The notes beneath the pieces are model-generated. The model saw nothing but the letters and a program-made list of their open reading frames with translations, made no database searches and was not told where the DNA came from. A DNA stretch of 64,000 nucleotides from Rhodoferax sp. GTDB lineage: Bacteria; Pseudomonadota; Gammaproteobacteria; Burkholderiales; Burkholderiaceae_C. The stretch covers positions 295,479 to 359,478 of the forward strand of contig NZ_JAMPYG010000002.1 of the NCBI RefSeq assembly GCF_023700745.1, in the 5' to 3' direction. A program made the translations under genes and the position numbers. Positions 19,392 to 29,061 of this stretch are shown in pieces; within the stretch, counting starts at the first letter, position 1; every line of letters begins with the position of its first letter.

Positions 19392-20237
19392 ATGACCTCG
19401 TCCATCCATTCCCCGCTCGGTCAACCCACACTGTATGCAGACCAGTACGACGCCGCCCTGCTGTTTCCCATCGCACGCGCGCCGCAGCGCACTGAGCTGG
19501 GCATCGGGACCACCCTGCCTTTTCTGGGTGCCGACCTGTGGACCGCATTCGAGTTGAGCTGGCTTAATCTGCGCGGCAAGCCGCAGGTCGCACTGGCGCA
19601 CATCACGGTGCCCTGCGAGTCGATCAACATCATCGAGAGCAAATCGCTCAAGCTCTACCTGGGCAGCTTCAACAACACCCGCTTCCCCGATGCCGCCGAG
19701 GTCCTGTCCCGCCTGCGCGCCGACCTCACGGAAGCGGCCTGGCGCGGCGGCATCGTGCAGTCCAGCGTGGGCGTGCGGCTGGTGGCACCCGAGTGGTTTG
19801 ATCGCGAGCCGATCGAGGAGCTCGACGGCCTGAGCCTGGACCGGCTGGAGCTGGACTGCGACCGCTACACGCCCGCCCCCGAACTGCTGAGCGCAGCCAC
19901 CGAAGAGGCCCCGGTGACCGAAGTGCTCACCAGCAATTTGTTGCGCAGCAACTGCCCGGTGACGGACCAACCCGACTGGGGCAGTGTGCAGATCAGCTAC
20001 TTTGGCCCGCAAATCGACCAGGCCGGACTGTTGCGCTACATCATCAGCTTTCGCAATCACCAGGGTTTTCATGAACACTGCGTGGAGCGCATGTTCATGG
20101 ACATCCAGTCACGGTGTCAGCCGCACAAACTCAGCATTTATGCCCGCTATACGCGCCGCGGCGGGCTCGACATCAACCCGTTTCGCACCAGCTACCCACA
20201 GGCCCTGCCTGCCAATCGCCGCAATGCACGGCAGTAG
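19392..20237 (+). CDS. queF: NADPH-dependent 7-cyano-7-deazaguanine reductase
   Basis: Reduces preQ0 to preQ1 in queuosine synthesis. At 281 residues it is the long, bimodular (E. coli YqcD) type. [17 protein letters not shown] and the C-terminal [17 protein letters not shown] match the family. The nucleophile is Cys188 in [12 protein letters not shown], with the partner Asp seven residues on. A TTG at 19380 in frame is less likely than the ATG at 19392. The ribosome-binding site is weak and the start follows directly on a terminator. No preQ1 riboswitch pattern was recognised upstream. Confidence 0.94.
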   Translation: MTSSIHSPLGQPTLYADQYDAALLFPIARAPQRTELGIGTTLPFLGADLWTAFELSWLNLRGKPQVALAHITVPCESINIIESKSLKLYLGSFNNTRFPDAAEVLSRLRADLTEAAWRGGIVQSSVGVRLVAPEWFDREPIEELDGLSLDRLELDCDRYTPAPELLSAATEEAPVTEVLTSNLLRSNCPVTDQPDWGSVQISYFGPQIDQAGLLRYIISFRNHQGFHEHCVERMFMDIQSRCQPHKLSIYARYTRRGGLDINPFRTSYPQALPANRRNARQ

Positions 20238-20332
20238 TCAGGAACCCGCGCGCACAGCAATAATGGGAGCCTGCCGGTAATGCACCATCTCTGGGCTGGA
20301 ATGGCACCAGCACCTTTTGACAAAATAAAACC

Positions 20333-21973
20333 ATGACAAGCATTGCAACAAATACCAACATGAACACGGTTGAGGGTTTGCTGGGACGACTCGAGCAACT
20401 CAATGACATCGGTGTGGCGCTGTCCAAGGAGCGCGACATCACGCGCCTGCTGGAATACATCCTGATGGCGGCCAAAGGCATCACCCGGGCTGACGGCGGC
20501 ACCATATACAGCAAGGTCGTGGGCGCTGACAGTTTGCGCTTTGAGATCATGCGCACCGATTCGCTGAACATTGCCATGGGCGGCAGCGCCGGTCAGCCAA
20601 TCAACTTCGCCGACCTGCCGTTGACCCATGCCAACGGTACACCCAACGACTCGCTGGTCGCCGCCTATGCGGCCATTCACACGGTCACCGTCAACATAGA
20701 AGACGCTTACAGCGACCCGAATTTTGACTTTTCGGGCACCCGCAAATTCGACCAGAACACCGGCTACCGCTCGCAATCCTTCCTGACCGTACCCATGTGC
20801 AACCAGGACGGTGATGTGATTGGTGTCCTGCAATTGCTCAATGCCCTGGAGCCCGGCAGCAACGAGGTCACCACCTTCTCCAAGGCCGACCAGCAACTGG
20901 TGGAATCGCTGGCGTCACAAGCGGCCATTGCGCTGAGCAACCGCTTGCTGATGAAACAGCTGGAAGATCTGTTTGAATCCTTCATCAGCCTGATCAACAT
21001 GGCCATTGACGAGAAATCGCCCTACACCGGCGGTCACTGCCAGCGGGTGCCGGCCCTGACCATGATGCTGGCCGATGCCACGGCACAACACCAGGAAGGT
21101 CCGCTGGCTGGTTTTTCCATGACCGAAATGGACCGCTACGAACTCAAGATTGCAGGGCTGCTGCATGATTGCGGCAAAGTCACGACGCCGGTACACGTGG
21201 TGGACAAGGCGACCAAGCTGCAAACCCTGTATGACCGGATCGACCTGATTGACACGCGTTTCGAGGTCCTCAAACGCGACGCCGAAATTGAGGCACTGCG
21301 CCAGCAACTGGCGCTGCGCCCCTGCGTTGATGCCGCAGCAGAACGTGCGGCCACATGCAGCCTGCAAAGCCGGCTCGACACGCTTGACGCTGACCGGGAC
21401 TTTTTGCGCACCGCCAATTCAGGCGGTGAGTTCATGAGTGATGCTGCCGTGGCCCGTGTCCGGCATATTGGCAGCCATTACCAATGGCGCAACCCCGAAC
21501 ACCGGCAAACCGATTTCCTGTCGATCGACGAGGTCGACAACCTGTGTATCCGCAAAGGCACCCTGACTGCGGCCGAGCGCGACACCATCAACTACCACAT
21601 CGTGGCAACCAACAAGATGCTGGAGAAGTTGCCCTGGCCCAAACACCTGCAAAACGTACCCGAATATGCCGGCGGCCACCATGAACGCATGGACGGCAAG
21701 GGTTATCCCAAAGGACTCACGCGGGAACAGATGTCGGTGCAGGCGCGCATCATGGGCATCGCTGATATTTTTGAAGCCCTCACCGCTTCGGACCGGCCCT
21801 ACAAGCTGGGCATGAAACTCTCGCAGGCCATCAGCATCATGGTCAAGATGAAAGAAGACGGCCATATTGACGCCGATTTGTTTGATGTTTTCATCCAGCA
21901 AGGTGTCTACCTGCGTTATGCCCACGAGTTTGTCGACCCGATGCAAATTGACGAGATTCGGCTGCCGTCCTGA
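20333..21973 (+). CDS. GAF / HD-GYP domain protein, putative cyclic-di-GMP phosphodiesterase
   Basis: A cytosolic protein of 546 residues. An N-terminal GAF sensor domain (about 25-205) precedes an HD-GYP domain. His278-Asp279 in LLHDCGKVTTP form the HD pair. His449-His450-Glu451 and Gly457-Tyr458-Pro459 in HHERMDGKGYP form the GYP signature, so catalytic residues look intact. The two halves are separated by an insertion of roughly 110 residues (about 295-410) rich in charged residues. HD-GYP proteins hydrolyse cyclic di-GMP. The GAF ligand is unknown. Confidence 0.9.
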   Translation: MTSIATNTNMNTVEGLLGRLEQLNDIGVALSKERDITRLLEYILMAAKGITRADGGTIYSKVVGADSLRFEIMRTDSLNIAMGGSAGQPINFADLPLTHANGTPNDSLVAAYAAIHTVTVNIEDAYSDPNFDFSGTRKFDQNTGYRSQSFLTVPMCNQDGDVIGVLQLLNALEPGSNEVTTFSKADQQLVESLASQAAIALSNRLLMKQLEDLFESFISLINMAIDEKSPYTGGHCQRVPALTMMLADATAQHQEGPLAGFSMTEMDRYELKIAGLLHDCGKVTTPVHVVDKATKLQTLYDRIDLIDTRFEVLKRDAEIEALRQQLALRPCVDAAAERAATCSLQSRLDTLDADRDFLRTANSGGEFMSDAAVARVRHIGSHYQWRNPEHRQTDFLSIDEVDNLCIRKGTLTAAERDTINYHIVATNKMLEKLPWPKHLQNVPEYAGGHHERMDGKGYPKGLTREQMSVQARIMGIADIFEALTASDRPYKLGMKLSQAISIMVKMKEDGHIDADLFDVFIQQGVYLRYAHEFVDPMQIDEIRLPS

Positions 21974-21994
21974 AAATTCAATTTTTCCAAAGAC

Positions 21995-23050
21995 ATGTGG
22001 CGTACCACGGATAATTCGCGCATGCCAACACCTTCTGCCTCCCCTCCCCGTTTCTCGCCGCGCACCATTGGCATAGCGGCTGCCGTGATCACGGTGCTGA
22101 TCTGGACATCGTTCATCTTGATCGCCCGCGCCTCGGCGGATCCAGCGCGTGGCAATCTGCTAACACCGCTGGACATTGCCTACTGCCGCATCGTCGGCGC
22201 GGCGCTGCTATTGCTGCCCTGGGGTGCCTACCTGGTGCGCCGGGACCGTGCCGACGGCATGGCGGGCGCTTCCTGGCTGGGGGTGTCGCCCCTGTCCCTG
22301 CGCATCACGATCTCGATCGGCTTTTTTGGTGGCCTGCTCTACGCCTTATTGGCCTACAGCGGCTTTGTCCATGCACCGGCGCTGCATGCCTCGGTGCTGA
22401 TGCCGGGCAGTTTGCCTCTGTGGACGGCCCTGCTGGCAACCTGGCTGCTGCGCGATCACATCACCCCCGCACGTGCCGTGGGGCTGGGACTGATTGTGCT
22501 GGGTGACCTGCTGGTGGGGGGCTTGAGCCTGTTGCGTGCTTTTGAGGGGGGTCAAGTCTGGCTGGGTGATCTGCTGTTCATGAGTGCCGCCCTGTGCTGG
22601 GCCACTTACAGCGTACTGGCGCGTCACCACCGGCTGGATGCGGTGCGCGCCACCATCGCCGTCACCACCTTTGCCGCCGTCTCATATGTACCGGTGTACA
22701 GCGTGCTGGCCCTCACGGGGGTGGTGCCAGCCCATGTCTTTAGCGCACCCTTCAAGGAGGTGCTGTTTCAAATGCTGTTCCAGGGCTGGGGGTCGGTGGT
22801 GATTTCGGGCATCACATTCACGCAAATGATCCGTTACTTTGGCCCGGTGCGCTCGACCATGATCACGGCCCTGGTACCGGGTTTGTCGGCCATTGGTGCC
22901 GTGCTGTGGCTGGGTGAGCCCCTGCATTGGAACCTGGTGGCCGGGCTGGTACTGGTGACCACAGGCATTTTGTTCGGGGTACGCGCATCCAGTCTGGCAT
23001 GCGCCCCCGGCAAGGCGGCGCACAACTTGCAACCCAGCGCGGGGAGTTGA
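21995..23050 (+). CDS. EamA/DMT-family membrane transporter
   Basis: A hydrophobic protein of 351 residues with about ten membrane spans in two EamA repeats. The first repeat opens IGIAAAVITVLIWTSFILIA and the second begins near WLGDLLFMSAALCWATYSVL. These are putative drug or metabolite exporters of the inner membrane; the substrate cannot be read from sequence. The start is uncertain: the ATG at 22022, nine codons in, is also reasonable. It lies 21 bases after the HD-GYP gene. Confidence 0.85.
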   Translation: MWRTTDNSRMPTPSASPPRFSPRTIGIAAAVITVLIWTSFILIARASADPARGNLLTPLDIAYCRIVGAALLLLPWGAYLVRRDRADGMAGASWLGVSPLSLRITISIGFFGGLLYALLAYSGFVHAPALHASVLMPGSLPLWTALLATWLLRDHITPARAVGLGLIVLGDLLVGGLSLLRAFEGGQVWLGDLLFMSAALCWATYSVLARHHRLDAVRATIAVTTFAAVSYVPVYSVLALTGVVPAHVFSAPFKEVLFQMLFQGWGSVVISGITFTQMIRYFGPVRSTMITALVPGLSAIGAVLWLGEPLHWNLVAGLVLVTTGILFGVRASSLACAPGKAAHNLQPSAGS

Positions 23051-23073
23051 TCGATGAAGCACGAGGTAACCGC

Positions 23074-23787
23074 ATGAATTTGCTGGCCTTTGACACCAGC
23101 ACCGACACCATGTCCATTGCCGTGCAAAGCGGTGCGGGTGAGGCCTGTCTGCTGTACCAACACACGGCCGCGGGCGGCGCACACACCTCCACCCATTTGA
23201 TTCCTGAAATCCAGCGACTCATGGCACTGGCACAACTGCGCTTTGAGGATCTGGACGCCATTGTGTTTGGTGCCGGACCCGGCTCGTTTACCGGCTTGCG
23301 CACCGCCTGCTCGGTGGCCCAGGGCCTGGCCTTCGGTGCAGCGGTGCCGGTGCTGCCGGTCAACACCCTGCTCGCCGTGGCCGAAGAAGCCCGCTGGCAG
23401 AACGCTGCCAGCCCAAGCTTTGCCGTGACCGCCCTGCTCGACGCCCGCATGGACGAGCTCTACACGGCGGGCTATGTTTTTGCGACCGGCCACTGGACGC
23501 AGGACAAAAGCGAGCGCCTGATCAAGCCGGAAAGCCTGGACTGGAACGGCACGGATGTGCTGGCTGGCAATGTCTTTGCAGGCTATGGCGCGCGTTTGCC
23601 ACCGCAGGCAGCACAAACGCTGGCGCTGCCGACCGCCACGGCGCTGCTGCGCCTGGCCCCCGCCCTGCTGGCCTGCGGAGCCGCCGTATCGGCCGAAAAC
23701 GCGCTGCCCACCTACATTCGCGACAAGGTGGCACAAACCACACTGGAACGCAGCGCCAGCAAGGCACTGGCCGGGGTCGCGCCATGA
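23074..23787 (+). CDS. tsaB: tRNA threonylcarbamoyladenosine biosynthesis protein TsaB
   Basis: A 237-residue ASKHA-fold protein (YeaZ) that partners TsaD and TsaE in making t6A37 in ANN-decoding tRNAs. The ATG at 23074 gives the family start MNLLAFDTSTDTMSIAV; the open frame from 22927 overlaps the previous gene. VFGAGPGSFTGLRTACSVAQ is the conserved YeaZ motif. It overlaps rimI by four bases, a very common pairing. Confidence 0.95.
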   Translation: MNLLAFDTSTDTMSIAVQSGAGEACLLYQHTAAGGAHTSTHLIPEIQRLMALAQLRFEDLDAIVFGAGPGSFTGLRTACSVAQGLAFGAAVPVLPVNTLLAVAEEARWQNAASPSFAVTALLDARMDELYTAGYVFATGHWTQDKSERLIKPESLDWNGTDVLAGNVFAGYGARLPPQAAQTLALPTATALLRLAPALLACGAAVSAENALPTYIRDKVAQTTLERSASKALAGVAP

Positions 23788-24281
23788 GCACACCAGGTCA
23801 GGCTCTGCAGGTCCGTTTTGAGACCATGACCGAAAGCCATCTTGATGCGGTCACGGCGCTGGAACAGCAAGCCCACCCGCACCCTTGGCAGAAGCGCCAT
23901 TTTGTCGACTGCCTGGCCAGCGCCTACGAGGCACAACTGCTCATGGCGGGTGACAACTTGCTGGGTTATTTTGTGGCGATGAAGGGGGTTGATGAAGTGC
24001 ATTTGCTCAACATCACGGTTGCGCCACCGTACCAGCGTCAAGGTTGGGCCCGCATCATGCTCGATGCCCTCGTCCTGTGGTCCAGCGGCCAGGGTGCGCA
24101 ATGGCTTTGGCTGGAAGCGCGCCACAGCAACACCCGGGCCATCCATATTTACCAAGCCCACGGCTTTCGCCACGTCGGCGTGCGCCGCCAGTATTACCCG
24201 GGCACCTCGGGGCAGCGTGAAGATGCGGTGGTCATGAGCCTGCCACTCCATGCCACGCCAAGCCAGGAGCCCTCGTCATGA
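23784..24281 (+). CDS. rimI: Ribosomal protein S18 alanine N-acetyltransferase
   Basis: A 165-residue GNAT acetyltransferase. The acetyl-CoA loop is VAPPYQRQGWARIML and the C-terminal part has LEARHSNTRAIHIYQAHGF, the RimI-type signature. It acetylates the N-terminal alanine of protein S18. It starts within the tsaB stop and its own TGA overlaps the next gene by four bases. RimI is preferred over other GNATs because of the tsaB partner. Confidence 0.9.
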   Translation: MSTPGQALQVRFETMTESHLDAVTALEQQAHPHPWQKRHFVDCLASAYEAQLLMAGDNLLGYFVAMKGVDEVHLLNITVAPPYQRQGWARIMLDALVLWSSGQGAQWLWLEARHSNTRAIHIYQAHGFRHVGVRRQYYPGTSGQREDAVVMSLPLHATPSQEPSS

Positions 24282-25174
24282 GCCTGGTGCTGGATGCGCG
24301 CCAGCGTGCCATGCTGCTGGAGATGGGGGTGCACGTCTGGCAACCCCTGAATGTGCCCGAGTCGCAAGCCCTTTTGACCGACAGCGTCAGCCCCCCGCCG
24401 CGGGCTGAAGTGGCAGCCTTGGCCTTGCCTGTTGCCCCTATAGCGCCGATGGCGGAAGCCAGCCAGCCGGTCAGTCCGGAGCCAACCCTGCGCGCACCGG
24501 ACCCGCTGCCAGGCCCGACCCGGCTGACGGAACTGGCCAGCGGCATTGCCCATATGGATTGGCCCGCATTGACCGAAGTCGTGCGCCACTGCCAGGCCTG
24601 CGCCATGTGCCTGGGGCGGCGCACACCGGTGCTGGCAGCACCACGACAGACCAGCGCCTGCGACTGGCTGCTGGTGGGTGACCCCCCCGATGAAGCGCAG
24701 GAGCGTGCCGGACAGCCCTTTGTCGAGGAAGCCGGTCAATTGTTGGACAACATGTTGCGCGCGGTGGGTGTGCAGCGCTGGAACCATGAGACTGGCGCGG
24801 ACCAGGGGGCCGCGTCACGCGCCTATCTGACCCATGTGCTGAAGTGCCGGCCGGCCCTGATGCGTGCCCCGAGTGCGAGCGAACTCAGCACCTGCGCCCA
24901 CTTCCTGCGCCGTGAAATCATCCTGACGCAACCCAGGGTGATCATCGCCATGGGGCGTTTTGCCATGCAACTGCTGCTCAGTGAAACCCCGTCCGAGCAA
25001 GCCAGGTTGCCGCTCGGCAAGTTGCGCGGCCAGGTCTGGCGTTTTGCCGGTGTGCCTGTGGTGGTCACCTATCCTCCTGCTTACCTGTTGCGCAACGGCC
25101 AGGACAAAGCCAGGGCCTGGGCCGACCTGTGCCTGGCCCGCGCCGTGGCCACGGGCAGCCTGGCCACCCCGTAA
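24278..25174 (+). CDS. Uracil-DNA glycosylase family 4-like protein with altered catalytic motifs
   Basis: 298 residues. A long Pro/Ala-rich N-terminal region (about 35-85) precedes a domain of the Fe-S uracil-DNA glycosylase fold. Cluster cysteines are apparent at 105 and 108 (HCQACAMC), in VLKCRP and in LSTCAHF. Motif 1 reads GDPPDEAQERAGQPFVEEAG, where the family usually has Gly-Glu-x-Pro-Gly-x-x-Glu-Asp. Motif 2 reads VVTYPPAYLLR, with Pro266 at the place of the usual His. Fold and cluster look intact but activity is doubtful. It is translationally coupled to rimI. Confidence 0.82.
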   Translation: MSLVLDARQRAMLLEMGVHVWQPLNVPESQALLTDSVSPPPRAEVAALALPVAPIAPMAEASQPVSPEPTLRAPDPLPGPTRLTELASGIAHMDWPALTEVVRHCQACAMCLGRRTPVLAAPRQTSACDWLLVGDPPDEAQERAGQPFVEEAGQLLDNMLRAVGVQRWNHETGADQGAASRAYLTHVLKCRPALMRAPSASELSTCAHFLRREIILTQPRVIIAMGRFAMQLLLSETPSEQARLPLGKLRGQVWRFAGVPVVVTYPPAYLLRNGQDKARAWADLCLARAVATGSLATP

Positions 25175-25183
25175 AATCAGGCC

Positions 25184-26881
25184 ATGCTGATCGTCAAAAC
25201 CCAACTGCTCGAAGCCCTGCGTGCCACGCTGGAAGATTTACAGCCCGGCGCGGGCGCCAAAGCGGCCTTCGAGTCGCCCAAAGTGGCCGCCCATGGCGAC
25301 CTGGCCACCACGGCCGCCATGCAACTGGCCAAGCCGCTCAAGCAAAACCCCCGGCAACTGGCAGAGAGCCTTTGTGCATTGCTGCGCACCGCGCAGCCTT
25401 ACCAGACCTGGGTGGAGTCCCTGGAGATTGCCGGGCCCGGCTTCATCAACATCAGGCTCAAACCTGCAGCCAAACAACAGGTGGTGCGTTCGGTGCTGCT
25501 GCAAGCCGACCGCTACGGCACCCAGGCCGACAACGGCCAGCGCATGCTGGTGGAGTTTGTCTCGGCCAACCCGACCGGACCACTGCACGTGGGCCACGGC
25601 CGCCAGGCGGCACTGGGCGACGCCATCTGCAACCTGTTCGACAGCCAGGGCTGGCTGGTGCACCGCGAGTTTTATTACAACGATGCCGGGGTGCAGATTG
25701 GCACGCTGGCCACCAGTACACAACTGCGTGCGCAAGGCTTCAAGCCGGGTGACGCCTGCTGGCCGACCGACCCCGACAACCCGGTCAGCAAAAACTTTTA
25801 CAACGGGGAGTACATCGCCGACATTGCGGCTGATTTCCTGGCCCAAAAGACGGTCACCTCAGACGACCGTGCGTTCACCGCCTCCGGTGATGCGACCGAC
25901 CTGGACAGCATCCGCCAGTTTGCGGTGGCCTACCTGCGCCATGAACAGGACCTCGACTTGTCGGCCTTTGCCGTCAAGTTTGACAACTATTACCTCGAAA
26001 GCAGCCTCTACACCAGCGGCAAGGTGGATGCCGCGGTGAAACGCCTGATCGAGGCCGGCAAGACCTATGAGCAGGACGGTGCGCTGTGGCTCAAGTCCAC
26101 CGATTACGGGGACGACAAGGACCGCGTCATGCGCAAGCAGGATGGCAGCTACACCTACTTTGTGCCCGACGTGGCCTACCACATCAACAAGTGGGAGCGC
26201 GGCTTTTCCAAGGTCATCAACATCCAAGGCACCGACCACCACGGCACCATTGCCCGGGTGCGCGCCGGTTTGCAGGCCGCCAACGTGGGCATCCCACAGG
26301 GCTTTCCGGACTACGTACTGCACACCATGGTGCGCGTGGTACGCGGTGGTCAGGAGGTCAAGATCAGCAAGCGTGCCGGCAGCTACGTGACGCTGCGCGA
26401 TTTGATCGAGTGGACCAGCAAGGACGCGGTGCGCTTCTTCCTGCTGAGCCGCAAGCCCGACACCGAATACACCTTCGACGTCGACCTGGCGGTGCAAAAG
26501 AACAACGACAACCCGGTCTATTACGTGCAGTACGCCCATGCCCGCATCTGCTCGGTGCTGGCCAGCTGGGGCGGTGACCGCCAGGGCTTGAGCACGGTGG
26601 ATTTGTCGCCACTGCAAAGTCAGCAGGCACAAGCCCTAATGCTGCTGCTGGCCAAATACCCCGACATGCTGACAGCCGCCGCCGAAGGTTTTGCGCCCCA
26701 CGACGTGACTTTTTACCTGCGCGAGCTGGCGGCCTGCTATCACAGCTATTACGATGCCGAGCGAATTCTGGTCGACGACGAAGCGCTCAAACTGGCCCGT
26801 CTGGCGCTGGTGGCAGCCACCGCCCAGGTGCTGCGCAATGGCTTGGCCGTGCTCGGCGTCAGCGCCCCTAAAAAAATGTAA
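25184..26881 (+). CDS. argS: Arginyl-tRNA synthetase
   Basis: A class I synthetase of 565 residues. The N-terminal additional domain (about 1-110) binds the tRNA D-loop. The HIGH-type motif is [28 protein letters not shown] stands for KMSKS, and the C-terminal anticodon-binding helical domain ends in [14 protein letters not shown]. It starts nine bases after the previous stop and is followed by the SPOR-domain gene. Confidence 0.96.
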   Translation: MLIVKTQLLEALRATLEDLQPGAGAKAAFESPKVAAHGDLATTAAMQLAKPLKQNPRQLAESLCALLRTAQPYQTWVESLEIAGPGFINIRLKPAAKQQVVRSVLLQADRYGTQADNGQRMLVEFVSANPTGPLHVGHGRQAALGDAICNLFDSQGWLVHREFYYNDAGVQIGTLATSTQLRAQGFKPGDACWPTDPDNPVSKNFYNGEYIADIAADFLAQKTVTSDDRAFTASGDATDLDSIRQFAVAYLRHEQDLDLSAFAVKFDNYYLESSLYTSGKVDAAVKRLIEAGKTYEQDGALWLKSTDYGDDKDRVMRKQDGSYTYFVPDVAYHINKWERGFSKVINIQGTDHHGTIARVRAGLQAANVGIPQGFPDYVLHTMVRVVRGGQEVKISKRAGSYVTLRDLIEWTSKDAVRFFLLSRKPDTEYTFDVDLAVQKNNDNPVYYVQYAHARICSVLASWGGDRQGLSTVDLSPLQSQQAQALMLLLAKYPDMLTAAAEGFAPHDVTFYLRELAACYHSYYDAERILVDDEALKLARLALVAATAQVLRNGLAVLGVSAPKKM

Positions 26882-26919
26882 GCTGTGATTTCCATACCAA
26901 CGACAAACGAAAACCAAAC

Positions 26920-27519
26920 ATGAAACAACAGCGCGGCAGCACCTTTTTGGGTTTTATCCTCGGTCTTCTGATTGGTCTGGGCCTGGCACTGGCGGTGGCG
27001 GTGTATGTGACCAAAGTGCCGATCCTGTTTTTCAACAAGGCGGCCAATAGCAACACCAACCAGGATGCCAACGAGCTTGAGAAAAATAAAAACTGGGATC
27101 CCAATGCGCCGCTGTATGGCAAAAATCCAGCCAAACCGGCGGGCCCTGCGGAAACCGTGGTCACAACACCCGTTGCCCCCCCTGCAGAAAACAAACCGGC
27201 GGTCACCGCCGACCCGCTGGGTGATCTGGTCAAGGCGCGCGCAAAAACCAGCGCGGCATCGGCACAGACCAGCAGCCCCGATCCATTCACCTACTTTATC
27301 CAGGTGGGCGCGTTCCGCCTCCCCGAAGACGCCGAAGCGCAGCGCGCCAAATTGTCACTGGCAGGGATTGAAACCAAAGTTTCTGAACGCGAGCAATCGG
27401 GCCGCACGGTTTACCGGGTCCGGATGGGTCCGTTTGACAAACGCGAAGAAGCCGAGGCGGCAAAAACACGACTGGATGGTGCTGGCATTGAAACTGCCCT
27501 GGTCCGTGTGCAACGCTGA
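26920..27519 (+). CDS. SPOR-domain inner-membrane protein (FtsN-like)
   Basis: A 199-residue bitopic protein. A short basic N-terminus is followed by one membrane span (about 9-31, GFILGLLIGLGLALAVAVYV), a Pro/Ala-rich periplasmic linker (about 45-120) and a C-terminal SPOR domain (about 123-197, YFIQVGAFRLPEDAEAQR). SPOR domains bind denuded septal peptidoglycan, so a cell-division role like FtsN is likely. It stands between argS and dsbA, an arrangement I recall in betaproteobacteria. Confidence 0.88.
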   Translation: MKQQRGSTFLGFILGLLIGLGLALAVAVYVTKVPILFFNKAANSNTNQDANELEKNKNWDPNAPLYGKNPAKPAGPAETVVTTPVAPPAENKPAVTADPLGDLVKARAKTSAASAQTSSPDPFTYFIQVGAFRLPEDAEAQRAKLSLAGIETKVSEREQSGRTVYRVRMGPFDKREEAEAAKTRLDGAGIETALVRVQR

Positions 27520-27579
27520 ACTTTGTCTGCATTGAACGCTCTCACGTTCTCCCAAACACACCCGTCAGGAGAATAAAGC

Positions 27580-28233
27580 ATGCAACGTCGTACCTTTTTC
27601 ACACACACCGGATCACTGGCACTAAGCAGCGCCGTGCTAACGCCCAGCCTGTCGCTGGCGCAAGCCAATACGCCACGTGATGGCACAGACTTCAAGGTAC
27701 TGAATCGCCCAGCCCCGGTCGAAACACCGGCAGGCAAGATCGAGCTCATTGAATTTTTCTGGTACAGCTGCCCGCACTGCAATGCGTTTGAGCCAGTGCT
27801 GTCGGACTGGGTCAGGAAACTGCCCAAAGACGTTGTATTCAAACGGGTACCCGTTGCTTTCCGTGATGACTTTGTGCCTCAGCAGCGCCTGTTCTATGCC
27901 CTTGAGGCACTGAATTTGATCGACACTCTGCACGCCCGAGCCTTTGCCGCCATTCATGTCGAAAAACAAAACCTGAGCCAAGGTAACGCCATCATCGACT
28001 GGGTGGCCAAACAAGGCATCGACAGAGAACGGTTCGTCGAACAATTCAATTCATTTGCAATCACAACCAAGGCCACGCGTGCGCGACAGTTACAAACGGC
28101 TTATGAAGTGGAAGGGGTGCCGGCACTGGGCGTCGCCGGGCGCTACTACACCGACGGATCCCTGGCCAAAAGCATGGGACGGGTGCTGCAGGTGGTTGAC
28201 CATTTGACGAACCAAATCCGCCGCGCGGCCTGA
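27580..28233 (+). CDS. dsbA: Thiol:disulfide interchange protein DsbA
   Basis: A periplasmic oxidase of 217 residues that introduces disulfides. It has a signal peptide, with likely cleavage near Leu-Ala-Gln-Ala at 26-29. The thioredoxin-fold active site is Cys64-Pro-His-Cys67 in FFWYSCPHCNAFEP, the exact DsbA motif, and the cis-Pro loop is VEGVPALGV. A GGAG ribosome site precedes the ATG. Reoxidation by DsbB is expected, but dsbB is not in this window. Confidence 0.94.
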   Translation: MQRRTFFTHTGSLALSSAVLTPSLSLAQANTPRDGTDFKVLNRPAPVETPAGKIELIEFFWYSCPHCNAFEPVLSDWVRKLPKDVVFKRVPVAFRDDFVPQQRLFYALEALNLIDTLHARAFAAIHVEKQNLSQGNAIIDWVAKQGIDRERFVEQFNSFAITTKATRARQLQTAYEVEGVPALGVAGRYYTDGSLAKSMGRVLQVVDHLTNQIRRAA

Positions 28234-28340
28234 ACCCGTCGATACTGCACGCCGCAGCCAGCAGAATTGGTGCGCCGAGCCGTTTGGGCAGGCACTGGCC
28301 GTTACAATCTTGCAAAACCCTACGCAAGATTCATGCCTTT

Positions 28341-28973
28341 ATGAAAAACCCCCTCCATTCCTGGTTTTTACCCTGTGTATTGGTGTTATCGACATGGGGT
28401 GCCCATGCTGAGAAAGCCGATCGCGACAAGCCCATGAACATCGAGGCTGATGCGCTGCGCTATGACGACATCAAGCAGCTGAGCATTTTCACAGGCCAGG
28501 TGGTGTTGACCAAGGGCACCATCCTGATACGCGGCGCCAGGCTGGAAGTGCGCCAGGACCCGCAGGGTAATCAGCATGGTGTGGTCACGGCAGAAGCCGG
28601 GAAACGTGCATTTTTCCGGCAAAAACGCGAAGGTCTGGACGAAACCATTGAGGGCGAAGGCGAAACCATTGACTACGACAGCCTTCTCGATACGGTCAAA
28701 TTTATCGGCCAGGCACAATTGCGTCGCTACCAGGGAGCCAAACTCAACGACGAGTTCAGTGGCGGCATCATCGTTTACAACAATTTGACGGATGTGTTCA
28801 CCATTGATGGTGCACCCAGTGCGGGCGCCAAAGGCAGCACAGGCCAGCCCGGTGCGCCTGCAGGCCGGGTGCGTGCCATGCTGACGCCCAAGCCTGATAC
28901 AGCAAGCAAACCAGCACCAGCAAGTTCCACGCCGCTTCGCATCAGCCCCGAATTGAACGATGGCAAACGTTAA
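28341..28973 (+). CDS. lptA: Lipopolysaccharide transport periplasmic protein LptA
   Basis: A 210-residue periplasmic beta-jellyroll protein that bridges LPS from LptC to LptD. From the ATG at 28341 it has a signal peptide ending near WGAHA. The family opening DKPMNIEADALRYDD and FTGQVVLTKGTILIRG follow. The C-terminal 45 residues are Pro/Ala-rich and variable. LptB follows after 88 bases. LptC, usually upstream, is not present here, where dsbA precedes instead. Confidence 0.9.
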   Translation: MKNPLHSWFLPCVLVLSTWGAHAEKADRDKPMNIEADALRYDDIKQLSIFTGQVVLTKGTILIRGARLEVRQDPQGNQHGVVTAEAGKRAFFRQKREGLDETIEGEGETIDYDSLLDTVKFIGQAQLRRYQGAKLNDEFSGGIIVYNNLTDVFTIDGAPSAGAKGSTGQPGAPAGRVRAMLTPKPDTASKPAPASSTPLRISPELNDGKR

Positions 28974-28998
28974 CGGCCATGTCAATGCAGTCTGAGGT

Positions 28999-29028
28999 TA
29001 TGGGTTGCTTCACTGCGTTCGCCATGAC
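28999..29028. repeat. REP-like palindromic repeat, copy 2 (inverted)
   Basis: TGGGTTGCTTCACTGCGTTC followed by GCCATGAC is the reverse complement of the element at 19131-19164, with one gap and two or three changes. It lies inside the lptA-lptB gap. The open frame reading through it toward lptB is not thought to be translated. Confidence 0.55.
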
Positions 29029-29061
29029 GACGTTCTTCCACACCGAACAGGTATCGCTACC

